From assembly GCA_019747875.1 (NCBI GenBank), contig JAIEQI010000003.1, forward strand, positions 1 to 33,865: DNA of 33,865 nucleotides, read 5' to 3'. Below the pieces are notes generated by a model that saw nothing but the letters and a program-made list of their open reading frames with translations, was not told the DNA's origin and ran no database searches. This document shows positions 26,020 through 33,789 of the stretch, piece after piece; within the stretch, counting starts at the first letter, position 1, and each line of letters opens with the position of its first letter. A program made the translations under genes and the position numbers. This DNA is from Candidatus Obscuribacterales bacterium. Its GTDB lineage: Bacteria; Cyanobacteriota; Vampirovibrionia; Obscuribacterales; Obscuribacteraceae.

Positions 26020-27339
26020 ATGGCAAGTATTTTGATTCTGGATGACAGTTTAGAACTTGCAATGAACATGCGAGCCTATCTTGAACAGAAAGGTCATACG
26101 GTAACTGAGACGCACTCAGTAGCTGAAGCCTACGCTATGCTGAGCTCTCAAGATTATGACCTTCTGATTCTAGATTGGGATCTTCCCGACGGCACTGGCA
26201 TCGATGTCTGCCAAGGCTATCGTGATCGCGGAGGGTTGAGCGGCGTCCTCATGCTGACTGGTCATAACAGCCAGGATGACAAAGTCACAGGTCTAACGGC
26301 AGGCGCGGATGACTATCTCACAAAGCCTGTAAACATTCCAGAATTCGGCGCCAGAATTGCTGCGCTCCTTCGAAGAGTCACAATCAACAAGCGCCCGGAG
26401 CCACCACGCGCATTTGACGAGACACTTGTAGGGCACACCTTCGCTGGTACTTACAAGATAGAGTCAGTGCTCGGCAAAGGTATGATGGGGATCGTTTATA
26501 AGGCATCGCACACAGCGATTCAGCGAACTGCAGCAATCAAGATTTTGAGCGCACGCTATGAAGGCGTTGCCGATCGCAAAAGATTCGAGCGCGAAGCGCA
26601 AGCGATGAACATGCTAGATCATCCAAGTCTGATCAAGATTTACGAATTCGGCATTACAGAACAAAATGTACCCTTCATCATCATGGAGTACGTGGAAGGA
26701 AGTCCTTTAAGCCTGGTCCTCAGCAAATATAAATCGATACCACTAAAACAGGCGCTGCCATTGTTCATTGACATTTGCGAAGGACTGGAGCACGCACACA
26801 CTCAGTCGATCATTCATAGAGATCTAAAACCAGCAAACATCATTATCTCAGAAGATGGAAAGCGTGCGAAAATTTTGGATCTAGGTCTTGCAAAATCCAT
26901 AGCGGATGAAACAAACGATCTCAAACTTACTTTTGCCGGAGAGATATTCGGCAGCCCATTTTACATGAGCCCTGAGCAGGCAACTAACAAAGCGCTCGAT
27001 TTACGATCAGACATTTTCTCACTCGGCTGTGTGATCTATGAGACATTAACCGGTGAGGTTCCATTTCCTGGCTACTCATTTGTGGACGTTACCAATGCAA
27101 AACTGGAGGGAACGCCACCGTCCATCTGCAACAAGTTTCCCGATGCAGAGTTTCCCGCGCGGCTCGACCAAGTAATTCAAAAATCATTGGAAGTCAAACC
27201 AGCGAAAAGACAAAACTCCGTTAGCGAATTAAAACAAGACCTTCTGGACATCCAAGCGAATCTCGAGAAAGAGCCCTCCCCTGCCGGTAAAGGTGCCAGC
27301 AGGATCATTTCCTTCATGAGAAACTTGCTGGATAAATAA
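26020..27339 (+). CDS. Response-regulator receiver fused to Ser/Thr protein kinase
   Basis: A 439-aa cytoplasmic protein. Residues 1-120 form a receiver with phosphoacceptor Asp52 (LILDWDLPD), MLTG and LTKPV. After a short linker comes a Hanks-type kinase (about 145-400): glycine loop LGKGMMG, Lys174 in AAIKIL, catalytic Asp268 in IHRDLKPANI, and Asp287 in LDLG where DFG is usual. The P+1 loop GSPFYMSPEQ is intact, so the kinase should be active. No membrane segment or PASTA repeats. AAGGA lies eight bases before the ATG, 70 bp after the transglutaminase-like frame, so it may close the Tad-like operon. The receiver resembles that of the OmpR regulator at 14011, as if the DNA-binding domain had been replaced by a kinase. 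Confidence 0.93.
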   Translation: MASILILDDSLELAMNMRAYLEQKGHTVTETHSVAEAYAMLSSQDYDLLILDWDLPDGTGIDVCQGYRDRGGLSGVLMLTGHNSQDDKVTGLTAGADDYLTKPVNIPEFGARIAALLRRVTINKRPEPPRAFDETLVGHTFAGTYKIESVLGKGMMGIVYKASHTAIQRTAAIKILSARYEGVADRKRFEREAQAMNMLDHPSLIKIYEFGITEQNVPFIIMEYVEGSPLSLVLSKYKSIPLKQALPLFIDICEGLEHAHTQSIIHRDLKPANIIISEDGKRAKILDLGLAKSIADETNDLKLTFAGEIFGSPFYMSPEQATNKALDLRSDIFSLGCVIYETLTGEVPFPGYSFVDVTNAKLEGTPPSICNKFPDAEFPARLDQVIQKSLEVKPAKRQNSVSELKQDLLDIQANLEKEPSPAGKGASRIISFMRNLLDK

Positions 27340-27429
27340 CCCGGAAACACAGTTTCGAAGATGCCGGCAGGATCATCTCCTCCATGAGAAACTTGCTGGG
27401 TAAATGACCCGAGAACACAGTTTCGAAGA
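27294..27429. repeat. 68-bp tandem duplication covering the end of the kinase gene
   Basis: Copy 1 (27294-27361) includes the last 15 codons and stop of the kinase gene. Copy 2 (27362-27429) follows directly with about 90 percent identity. The unit length is not a multiple of three and copy 2 lies after the stop, so it is non-coding. Nearly all differences are transitions. Confidence 0.9.
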
Positions 27430-27435
27430 TTCGTA

Positions 27436-27571
27436 GTATGGAGCGCGGACGTCCCGTCCGCCTATGAGAAAGGGCAGCGGACGTCCCGTCCGCTAAGATC
27501 GAGTTCTGCTTAGTAATCAATTGAACAAACAACCGACTCAAATATCGGCGAGCAAGATCCTCGCTCCATAC
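27436..27571. repeat. REP/REPIN-like element
   Basis: The element begins GTATGGAGCG (27436-27445) and ends with its exact inverted copy CGCTCCATAC (27562-27571). Inside are two copies of the near-palindrome GCGGACGTCCCGTCCGC (27445-27461 and 27477-27493). A third, diverged copy of the first part is at 20105-20135. It fills most of the gap between two convergent genes, a usual location for REP-type repeats. Confidence 0.75.
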
Positions 27572-27587
27572 TTAGCTACACAGCAAC

Positions 27588-27956
27588 CTAGGTCAAAGCA
27601 ATCGTGAAAAACACACCCAAAAAAAATGTGGCGACAGATCCACGTGCGAGCATTTGCATAGCAGTACCATTCATCGCAGCGTGAACAATCCCAAAGATTG
27701 CTACGCCCGTTGTTACGGTCAGCATTATAGCTGTACCCTCTAGCGGGCACTGCAAAGACATTCCACAGTCCATCAATCCCCGTATAAGCGCTATACCTGC
27801 AACAAACATAGCAGCAAAGGAAAGCAGACCAGCAATCGCGCCAACAGCAGCCATGGGTGTTGTCGTCCCGTTGTTTGATGAGGCATCAAATGAAAGATTC
27901 TCCGAATTCAATTGACGCTCTTGCGAAATCTGCATTCCTTCTGCTGATAGAAACAT
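27588..27956 (-). CDS. Small membrane protein, new family (copy 2)
   Basis: A 122-aa protein with a hydrophilic N-terminus (about 1-33, Ser/Asn/Glu-rich) and three hydrophobic segments (about 35-58, 73-92 and 103-121). It has the same layout and local similarity as the 125-aa protein at 18252. Two cysteines (DCGMSLQC, about 64-71) lie in the first loop and are not shared with the other copy. GGAG lies eight bases before the ATG. The gene stands alone between a REP-like element and its promoter, which carries two perfect 11-bp-phased TTGGACAA repeats. Function unknown; shared regulation suggests work with the Tad-like clusters. Confidence 0.8.
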   Translation of the reverse strand: MFLSAEGMQISQERQLNSENLSFDASSNNGTTTPMAAVGAIAGLLSFAAMFVAGIALIRGLMDCGMSLQCPLEGTAIMLTVTTGVAIFGIVHAAMNGTAMQMLARGSVATFFLGVFFTIALT

Positions 27957-27988
27957 TAGAACGCTCCTCTCTGTTCAGTCACTCTGCA

Positions 27989-28021
27989 ATACTAACGAGA
28001 ATTTGTCCAAGAGTTGTCCAA
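27989..28021 (-). promoter_or_regulatory. Two 11-bp direct repeats plus -10, promoter of the 27956 gene
   Basis: On the minus strand TTGGACAA occurs at 28021-28014 and 28010-28003, 11 bp apart. Eight bases later comes TAGTAT (27994-27989), a good -10. The start codon is 46 bp from the last repeat. Positions one period further on either side do not match, so this site has two repeats where the other two have four. The divergent CreD-like gene begins 130 bp to the right. Confidence 0.85.
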
Positions 28022-28151
28022 GCCGAACGTACTTGGCTGCAGCTATCAGTTCTTACAATCGGCGAAGCATTTTTAACATAGACCATCCTTTCAATTAAAC
28101 TTCGCGCTTTACGATGTCTCTTACTGCAAGACACCTACGGAGAAGTTCACG

Positions 28152-29408
28152 ATGGGCAAACAAATAGCAGCGCTTTCTTTCATCTATATATGCGTATGCG
28201 CAGCTTGGGGTATTCTCGGTATCACCGTAAGCGAGAGAACCGGGACACAACACCGTTCGCTGGGAGTACAGGTGGAAAGGCTTTGGGGATCGGCACAAAC
28301 TCAAACGGCTCCAGTAGCCTCGGTGATCACCGCCGCACCAGTAGAGAACAAAGACTCAAAGCCGGTTTCAACAGGGTTACCGCTAGACTCCAGCAAAATA
28401 GATGTTGATCTAAAACTAGACCAAAGAAAGAAGGGATTGCTCTGGTATCCGACTTACAAAGTCCATTTCGATGGAAACTATGAAGTAGGCAATACGAGCG
28501 ATGAGGCCCAACATGTCCAGATTCAGTTTCCCTTGCCTTCAAAGCAGGGCGTTTACGACAATATTTCACTGAAGGTAAACGACGAACGCTTGCCAGATGT
28601 ACGTCCTGAGAATGGCGTGATCACCACTACAATGGAACTTCCTGCACATAGCAAGAAGAAGTTCAATGTCGCATACGATTCGATGGGTGTTTGGAACTGG
28701 AAGTATAGTTTCGGTTCGAATCTGCCGATGGTGCGCAAGTTTTCTCTGAACATGAGAACTGATTTTAAAGACATTGATTTCCCGGAAGGCAGCCGATCAC
28801 CTAGTGAGAAAATACGCTCAGGAAAGGGATGGGGCCTGCGTTGGAATTATGACAACACAATGAGCGGCTACGACATAGGAATGGCTATGCCAGCTCTTTT
28901 GAATCCCGGTCCATTGGTTTCTTCCGTCACTTTCTTCGCACCGGTATCTCTGTTCTTCTTCTTTTATGTGATGTGGTTATCCACCACCTTGCGATCCATA
29001 AAGATTCACCCAATGAATTATTTTTTCATCGGTGCGGCGTTCTTCTCGTTCCACCTTTTGCTCGCCTATTCCGTAGATCACATTCCGCTCGAAATTGCGT
29101 TCCTGATCTGTTCGATAGTATCAGTTGGTTTGGTAGTGAGTTACATTTCGCGCGTCGTGAGAGATCAGATGTTTGTGCGGCAGGTCGCTCTTGCTCAACT
29201 CACGTACTTAATCTTCTTCTCTTACACATTCTTCTTCGAACAGTTCACCGGGCTAATTATCACTTGCCTATCGATCCTCACGCTGTTCGTTTCCATGCAA
29301 TACACCGCAAAAATTGACTGGCAACAACTCTTCAGCGGAAACAAGATCACTTCGCAAGACGCCGACCTCGCTCTCATTGAAGAAGCATATGGAACTGGAA
29401 CAGCGTAG
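28152..29408 (+). CDS. CreD-like inner-membrane protein
   Basis: A 418-aa protein. An N-terminal membrane helix (about 5-25) is followed by a variable linker and an extracytoplasmic beta-rich domain (about 80-255), then several membrane helices (about 258-385) and a short cytoplasmic tail. The segment HPMNYFFIGAAFFSFHLLLA and the following DHIPLEIAFLI match the C-terminal half of CreD (inner membrane protein of the CreBC regulon). It is somewhat shorter than E. coli CreD. GGAG lies nine bases before the ATG. CreD has no settled biochemical role; links to envelope stress and beta-lactam response are known for the family. A clear terminator follows. Confidence 0.75.
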   Translation: MGKQIAALSFIYICVCAAWGILGITVSERTGTQHRSLGVQVERLWGSAQTQTAPVASVITAAPVENKDSKPVSTGLPLDSSKIDVDLKLDQRKKGLLWYPTYKVHFDGNYEVGNTSDEAQHVQIQFPLPSKQGVYDNISLKVNDERLPDVRPENGVITTTMELPAHSKKKFNVAYDSMGVWNWKYSFGSNLPMVRKFSLNMRTDFKDIDFPEGSRSPSEKIRSGKGWGLRWNYDNTMSGYDIGMAMPALLNPGPLVSSVTFFAPVSLFFFFYVMWLSTTLRSIKIHPMNYFFIGAAFFSFHLLLAYSVDHIPLEIAFLICSIVSVGLVVSYISRVVRDQMFVRQVALAQLTYLIFFSYTFFFEQFTGLIITCLSILTLFVSMQYTAKIDWQQLFSGNKITSQDADLALIEEAYGTGTA

Positions 29409-29444
29409 GCATCATCACAGCTTTTCTCCGTGTGACCACCAAAG

Positions 29445-29480
29445 CGGCAGGTTGATCTCCCAACCTGCCGTCTTTTGTTT
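29445..29480 (+). terminator. Rho-independent terminator after the CreD-like gene
   Basis: A perfect 10-bp stem CGGCAGGTTG / CAACCTGCCG with loop ATCTCC, followed by TCTTTTGTTT. It lies 36 bp after the CreD-like stop codon and before the convergent TPR gene. Confidence 0.92.
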
Positions 29481-29507
29481 ACTATTGAAGAGGCTTATCC
29501 TCAGCTC

Positions 29508-31364
29508 TTAGCTACGTGCACGACGTTCGCGCTTACCTGCTTTGGCATCCAATTTCTCAGCCTTCGACAGAAACTTTTCTTGTTCCTTTGGTGGCATCGT
29601 CGGTGACAGCGCTACATATGCGCGAAATTGAAATGCGGCTTCTCGAAGCTGTACCGGCGTCGCCTTGGGTGCATCTTCAAGGGCCTTCGCCAAACCGAGA
29701 CGGGCTGGAGCGGATTTTGGATTTGCGGCAACGGCATCGTGGAACGTATCAACCGCACTGCCCTTCATTCCTTTTCTAGCTTCGTCTGTAGCCAGTGTCA
29801 AATTTCGGCGAGCCGTCTCGCGTGCTTTGGCGACTTGAGCCAATCCGCGCTGTGCTCGCTGAGAAGCTCCTGGGAATGTAGCGGCTTTACTGTAAGCAGC
29901 CTGCGCATTATCGAGATCGCGAATCATCAATTCGAGATCAGCCAGCGCGAAGGCTTGCTTCGCGTTATTCGTATGCGAAAGCACTAACTGCAGCTCGTTG
30001 TTTGCCTCGGTAAATTTGTTTTGAGCCATGAGCGCTTGCGCATAACTAATTCGTTCGCCGTCATTCGTCGGCTGTCCAACCTTAGAGAGATCGATGTCTT
30101 CACCAGAAAGTGCACGCAGTTTAGCTTGAGCAAGTCGAAGACGAATGTCATTCGGATTCATCTGCACAGCGCGATCGATCATACTCAATGCATTGTCAAA
30201 ATCGTTGTCGCCAAAATATCCACCCGTTGTTTCTTTCTGGGCCTTCATATAATACGCAGTCGTTAATCCATCGGCGGCTCTAGCATTGCCGGGATCGACA
30301 CCAAGTGCAGTTTCAAAAGCCTTGATTGCATCGTCAACCTTATCGACACGCAGACTCTGATCGCCGATTCTAGTCAGCAAATCGGTGTTGTTTGGCATAA
30401 GCTCCAAACCTGAACGCAATTCAGCAATCGATAATTCCAAATCGCCCCGTGTTTCTCTGACGTTGGAAATTCCCAAATATGCTGCCGGATTCTCCGGCTT
30501 TATACGAATGGACTCTTGATACTCGCGCACAGCTGCAACTGTGTTGCCTTGGGATTCAAATGCTTTGCCTAATGCCAAACGGACAGGCCAGCTGTTAGGG
30601 AATTGATATTGAGCAATATTCAACTCTTTCAGCGCAGCATCAGTCTTTCCTTGCATAAGCAGTGCCTGACCCATGCCGTAGTGTGCGGTCCAATCACCTG
30701 TGTTCAACTTGATTGATTGTTTGAAGTTGTTGATTGCGCCTGCAGGATTGTTCTGTGCAAGTTGAATTACGCCGAGTCCGGTATAGCCGTCAGAATATTT
30801 GGGATCAAGTTGAACAGCCCTCTTCAATTGAGCTGTTGCTTCGTTCAAACGCCCTTGTTCCTTATATACCATTCCCATCGCATAATACGCTTCCGGAATC
30901 TGTTTATCAGCATCAATAGCTTTTTGAGCTTGCGCTTCCGCATCCTTCAAAATATTTTCTTGGTTCTTCCGTATTGTATTTGAAGACGACTGCAACTTGT
31001 TGAGCATATTCAATGCTTTGCCGGCAAGCGCACCTGGGTTTTTGGGATCGCGGCTTAGTGCCTTGTTGAACTGATCATCTGCACCGTCAATCTTAAATTG
31101 CTTCGCTAGCGCCATGCCATAACCGATATTGGCATTGGTATCACGTGGATTGCGTTTCAAAGCTGCTTGATAATACTTAGCAGCATCGGCATACTTGCCC
31201 TTTTCCATCATGCGATCCGCCAGAACAATACTTTGGCTTACTGTGCCCCTGTAAAAACGCTTACTGCTGGCAGATGCATCCTCCGGCAACAGAAAGGATG
31301 CAGAAAGCGCCAAAGTAGCAACGAGCATTACGGACGCGGATTCGTGACTTTTCTTGTTAATCAT
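29508..31364 (-). CDS. Secreted protein with many TPR repeats
   Basis: A 618-aa protein starting INKKSHESASVMLVATLALS after Met, with a signal peptide ending near EDASAS. About a dozen tetratricopeptide units follow, for example AKYYQAALKRNPRDTNANIG and AYYAMGMVYKEQGRLNEATA, then a basic C-terminal tail. Such proteins act as periplasmic or outer-membrane-associated scaffolds. The frame extends seven codons further to 31385, but GAGG five bases before the ATG at 31362-31364 and the basic residues after it favour the shorter form. It is convergent with the CreD-like gene. No other domain is visible. Confidence 0.85.
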   Translation of the reverse strand: MINKKSHESASVMLVATLALSASFLLPEDASASSKRFYRGTVSQSIVLADRMMEKGKYADAAKYYQAALKRNPRDTNANIGYGMALAKQFKIDGADDQFNKALSRDPKNPGALAGKALNMLNKLQSSSNTIRKNQENILKDAEAQAQKAIDADKQIPEAYYAMGMVYKEQGRLNEATAQLKRAVQLDPKYSDGYTGLGVIQLAQNNPAGAINNFKQSIKLNTGDWTAHYGMGQALLMQGKTDAALKELNIAQYQFPNSWPVRLALGKAFESQGNTVAAVREYQESIRIKPENPAAYLGISNVRETRGDLELSIAELRSGLELMPNNTDLLTRIGDQSLRVDKVDDAIKAFETALGVDPGNARAADGLTTAYYMKAQKETTGGYFGDNDFDNALSMIDRAVQMNPNDIRLRLAQAKLRALSGEDIDLSKVGQPTNDGERISYAQALMAQNKFTEANNELQLVLSHTNNAKQAFALADLELMIRDLDNAQAAYSKAATFPGASQRAQRGLAQVAKARETARRNLTLATDEARKGMKGSAVDTFHDAVAANPKSAPARLGLAKALEDAPKATPVQLREAAFQFRAYVALSPTMPPKEQEKFLSKAEKLDAKAGKRERRARS

Positions 31365-31385
31365 AGAGTCCTCATGACTTCCCAT

Positions 31386-31874
31386 TAAAGATTGCCTTTT
31401 TACGGCGGTGGCACTTTACCATTACGCTCGCTATCTGGCGATAGACTGGCGCAGATGACAAGCAACGCGCAATAATCTGATTTGAATAGTAAAACAGAGA
31501 CTGGCTGCCTACTTAAGAAGGATTGGCAACTTTGTAATTACAGTTAACGCTAGGGTTTCTCCGATCAGCTTTGTCGTTTTCCCTATAACGTCTCCGACTG
31601 GATGACATCAGCCGTGGAAAACAAGGTGAAGCATGGAAGAGACTGCAAAGAGTTCCAGAGGATTTTTGTAAGCTTGTTTACCCTTCGGCACCACTGGCGG
31701 TATCAGCATTCGTTCAGCACTCTTTGCATTGAAAACACTACTTGGAACATCTTTGAGATGGTGTGTCCCCTTTGCCCACTTAAAGTACTTATTTTCGCAA
31801 GAACAAAAAGGAATTAGTAATTCATTCGCGCACATGACTCCGGCATGACACCAGACCGTTGTGCGGTACCCCGT
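31386..31874. other. About 490-bp stretch without a supported gene
   Basis: The region lies between the start of the TPR gene and the terminator of tRNA-Arg. The left part should hold the TPR promoter. Two short opposing frames (around 31602-31883) have no ribosome site or recognisable composition. I see no RNA gene, repeat or operator copy in it. Confidence 0.6.
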
Positions 31875-31910
31875 AAGAAACAAAAATCCCTCCCGAGAAC
31901 AAGGAGGGAT
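31875..31910 (-). terminator. Rho-independent terminator of tRNA-Arg
   Basis: On the minus strand an 8-bp stem ATCCCTCC / GGAGGGAT with loop TTGTTCTC-G is followed by TTTTTGTTTCTT. It starts seven bases after the 3' end of the tRNA. Confidence 0.92.
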
Positions 31911-31916
31911 ATAAAT

Positions 31917-31990
31917 CGCGCCCGGAGAGATTCGAACTCCCGACCTAATGGTTCGAAGCCATGCGCTCTATCCAGCTGAGCTACGGGCGC
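31917..31990 (-). tRNA. tRNA-Arg, anticodon UCG
   Basis: The minus strand folds as a full cloverleaf: acceptor GCGCCCG/CGGGCGC, D arm GCTC-AGCTGGATA-GAGC, anticodon loop CTTCGAA with anticodon TCG (reads CGA and other CGN codons), T arm GGGAG-TTCGAAT-CTCTC, discriminator G at 31917. CCA is not encoded. The outermost anticodon-stem pair is C-T and unpaired. The gene is single and is followed by its own terminator. Confidence 0.97.
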
Positions 31991-32068
31991 GTATATACCA
32001 AAGGTAGATTCATTATAGTTCATCGAAAGGAATACTTCCACGCCCGGGTTGGCAAGATGGGGCTGAGA

Positions 32069-32767
32069 TTACATTGCCCCTGGGTACTTCCGCGATAAAT
32101 CGATGATTAGCGCTATGCATGCAGTATCCGTGAGCAATCCATGTGCAATTGCCGTTGTTAGTATCGAACCTGTCTTCCTATAAATGAGCGCGAGAATCGC
32201 TCCGTAAATGGCCAGAAGGATCGTTCCAAATTCAGCCCAGCCCGGGTAGAGCACAAGTCGAAAGATCCAGTAATGGAACAGTGCATATCCAAACGACGAA
32301 CACATGATCGCGAAATGTTTCGGCAGGACGGCCCTGTCCAATGCGTTAAACACGACACCGCGCCAGAACAGCTCTTCGAAAAACGGGTTCACAACAATTG
32401 CATAGAGACTTATCGGCCAGAAAATCTCTCTGCTGTAGTCCTGCTCCTTTAATAGATTGATCGCTCCTTGATCAGACAACAGCATCGGACCCATCAACTC
32501 GTAAACAAGTACTGCGATTGCAGTAAAAATAATTGCAACAACTACAAGAATGGCAATGTGTAATGGTTTTGGAGCGACAAAGGTTGGTCGCCAGAACTGC
32601 CTGCCCCAGATGATTGCCGGAACAAGACAAAAGCAATGGTAGAAAACAAAGGACCAGACGGCGCTCTTAACCACATACATACCGACGTAAATGGCAATGC
32701 TCGGTAGCAATGACCAGATGATCAAAACGAGCGGGCGGATGACATGTGGTGTTTTTGATTTGCTCAT
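32069..32767 (-). CDS. CPBP-family intramembrane metalloprotease
   Basis: A 232-aa membrane protein with about seven hydrophobic segments. The CPBP (CAAX protease and bacteriocin-processing) signature is present: EELFWRGVVF (paired Glu and Arg), FGYALFHYW (Phe-x3-His) and HGLLTD near the C-terminus. These residues form the active site of Rce1-like glutamyl intramembrane proteases. Members in bacteria are linked to self-immunity against bacteriocins, bacteriocin processing or surface-protein handling. The gene stands alone, with its start facing the plus-strand gene at 32878. It is 25 kb from the Cys-rich micropeptides, so a link to them cannot be claimed. Confidence 0.9.
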   Translation of the reverse strand: MSKSKTPHVIRPLVLIIWSLLPSIAIYVGMYVVKSAVWSFVFYHCFCLVPAIIWGRQFWRPTFVAPKPLHIAILVVVAIIFTAIAVLVYELMGPMLLSDQGAINLLKEQDYSREIFWPISLYAIVVNPFFEELFWRGVVFNALDRAVLPKHFAIMCSSFGYALFHYWIFRLVLYPGWAEFGTILLAIYGAILALIYRKTGSILTTAIAHGLLTDTACIALIIDLSRKYPGAM

Positions 32768-32877
32768 AAAGAGATCTTACTAAGAAGTGATAACAACATC
32801 CCTAATTCGACCTTAGTCGTCCGTAGGCAGAATACAAGCGACAACGTGGGAAGTCGTGGTCGCAAGGAGAAGCATTA

Positions 32878-33150
32878 ATGTTGAACTCAATGAATAACAA
32901 AGGCTCAAATGGATCACTGGGCAATCTTGGATCCATGAGCAATAAAGGTTTGCTTGGTCAAATTCATCCTGGGCGCGCAACCAGTAGAGTCGCTGGCGGT
33001 TACATTGTCGAATCGCGCGGATTGCCCCAAGGAAAGGGTTTTGTACCGGATACCATCGAAATTACCATGAACAAGGATCTCCTCGTTAAAGTTGTGGGAC
33101 AACATCAAGGAATGCCGCTCCTACATCCAGTTTTCGCAGGATTCCGCTAA
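32878..33150 (+). CDS. Small unknown protein, 90 aa
   Basis: A 90-aa protein with AAGGAG nine bases before the ATG, so it is likely translated. The first half is rich in Asn, Gly, Ser and Leu (NNKGSNGSLGNLGSMSNKG). The second half looks folded and strand-rich (GYIVESRGLP, TIEITMNKDLLVKVVG). There is no signal peptide or membrane helix. I recognise no family. It is 82 bp upstream of the secreted protein at 33233. Confidence 0.7.
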   Translation: MLNSMNNKGSNGSLGNLGSMSNKGLLGQIHPGRATSRVAGGYIVESRGLPQGKGFVPDTIEITMNKDLLVKVVGQHQGMPLLHPVFAGFR

Positions 33151-33232
33151 ACGCGAGCTTCGCATCAAGTTCGGAACAAGAGGTACGCGCGGATGATATG
33201 TTAGACTCTCCTTGACGAAGTTGGATGCACCA

Positions 33233-33772
33233 ATGAATAACTCTATTCTCAAAACAGCGATGGTATTCACCGTTATTGGCGTGAGCTTTCTCTCGTCAAT
33301 TAACGCCAATGCCGATTCCACATCAAGAGCCAAACGAGCGATGGATAAAGCTCGTATGGAACAAAATTTGAAATTGATGATGGGACGAAACACAAATAAT
33401 TTGTGGGAAGACGTGTCACGCGCGCCCTCAGATTTTCCGGTTAAATTGTTTCGGGGAAATCAAACAGTGTTCATGCGCATGGACGAAGTCGAAGCAGGAA
33501 TGAGCCCTGATTCGAAAAGATACGGCCGCCATCTCTCTTTGAGAACAAGGGATCCCGCTCCAACTGTGATCCAATTTTTCAAAACTTCTTTGCCTGCCTC
33601 TGGCCTCAAGATAAACGAAAAGGTTTCGAGCACCACAGCCAACATGTACTCACTGTATGCAGAGTCAGAAAAGATGAACGTGATGGTTGTGGCTGTGCCT
33701 CAGGATGACGCAGGCGGGCCTGCATGTCAGTTTCAAGTGAACGTGAGCTTTCCTCCCGAAAAGAAAAAGTAG
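33233..33772 (+). CDS. Small secreted protein, shared C-terminal domain family (copy 3)
   Basis: A 179-aa protein with signal peptide (about 1-27, ending INANADS). After a basic helical stretch, the region from about 100 on contains LRTRDPAPTVIQFFKTSLPASG, then a Ser/Thr turn and NMYSLYAESEKMNVMVVAVP. This matches the layout of the proteins at 14688 and 17660: Pro-x-x-x-V, a helix with aromatic residues, Gly, then strands ending in a Val/Pro motif. The frame extends to a TTG at 33212, but the ATG at 33233 is the natural start. Unlike the other two it is not near a Tad-like gene. Function unknown. Confidence 0.8.
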   Translation: MNNSILKTAMVFTVIGVSFLSSINANADSTSRAKRAMDKARMEQNLKLMMGRNTNNLWEDVSRAPSDFPVKLFRGNQTVFMRMDEVEAGMSPDSKRYGRHLSLRTRDPAPTVIQFFKTSLPASGLKINEKVSSTTANMYSLYAESEKMNVMVVAVPQDDAGGPACQFQVNVSFPPEKKK

Positions 33773-33789
33773 TATAGTAGAATTTGCAT

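Noticed and set aside
31602..31883. Two opposed short ORFs upstream of the tRNA terminator
   Set aside because: No ribosome site, no recognisable composition, and one overlaps the tRNA terminator.
31814..32041. Minus-strand ORF of 75 codons across tRNA-Arg
   Set aside because: It contains VAQLDRAHGFEPLGREFESL, the well-known spurious translation of a tRNA gene.
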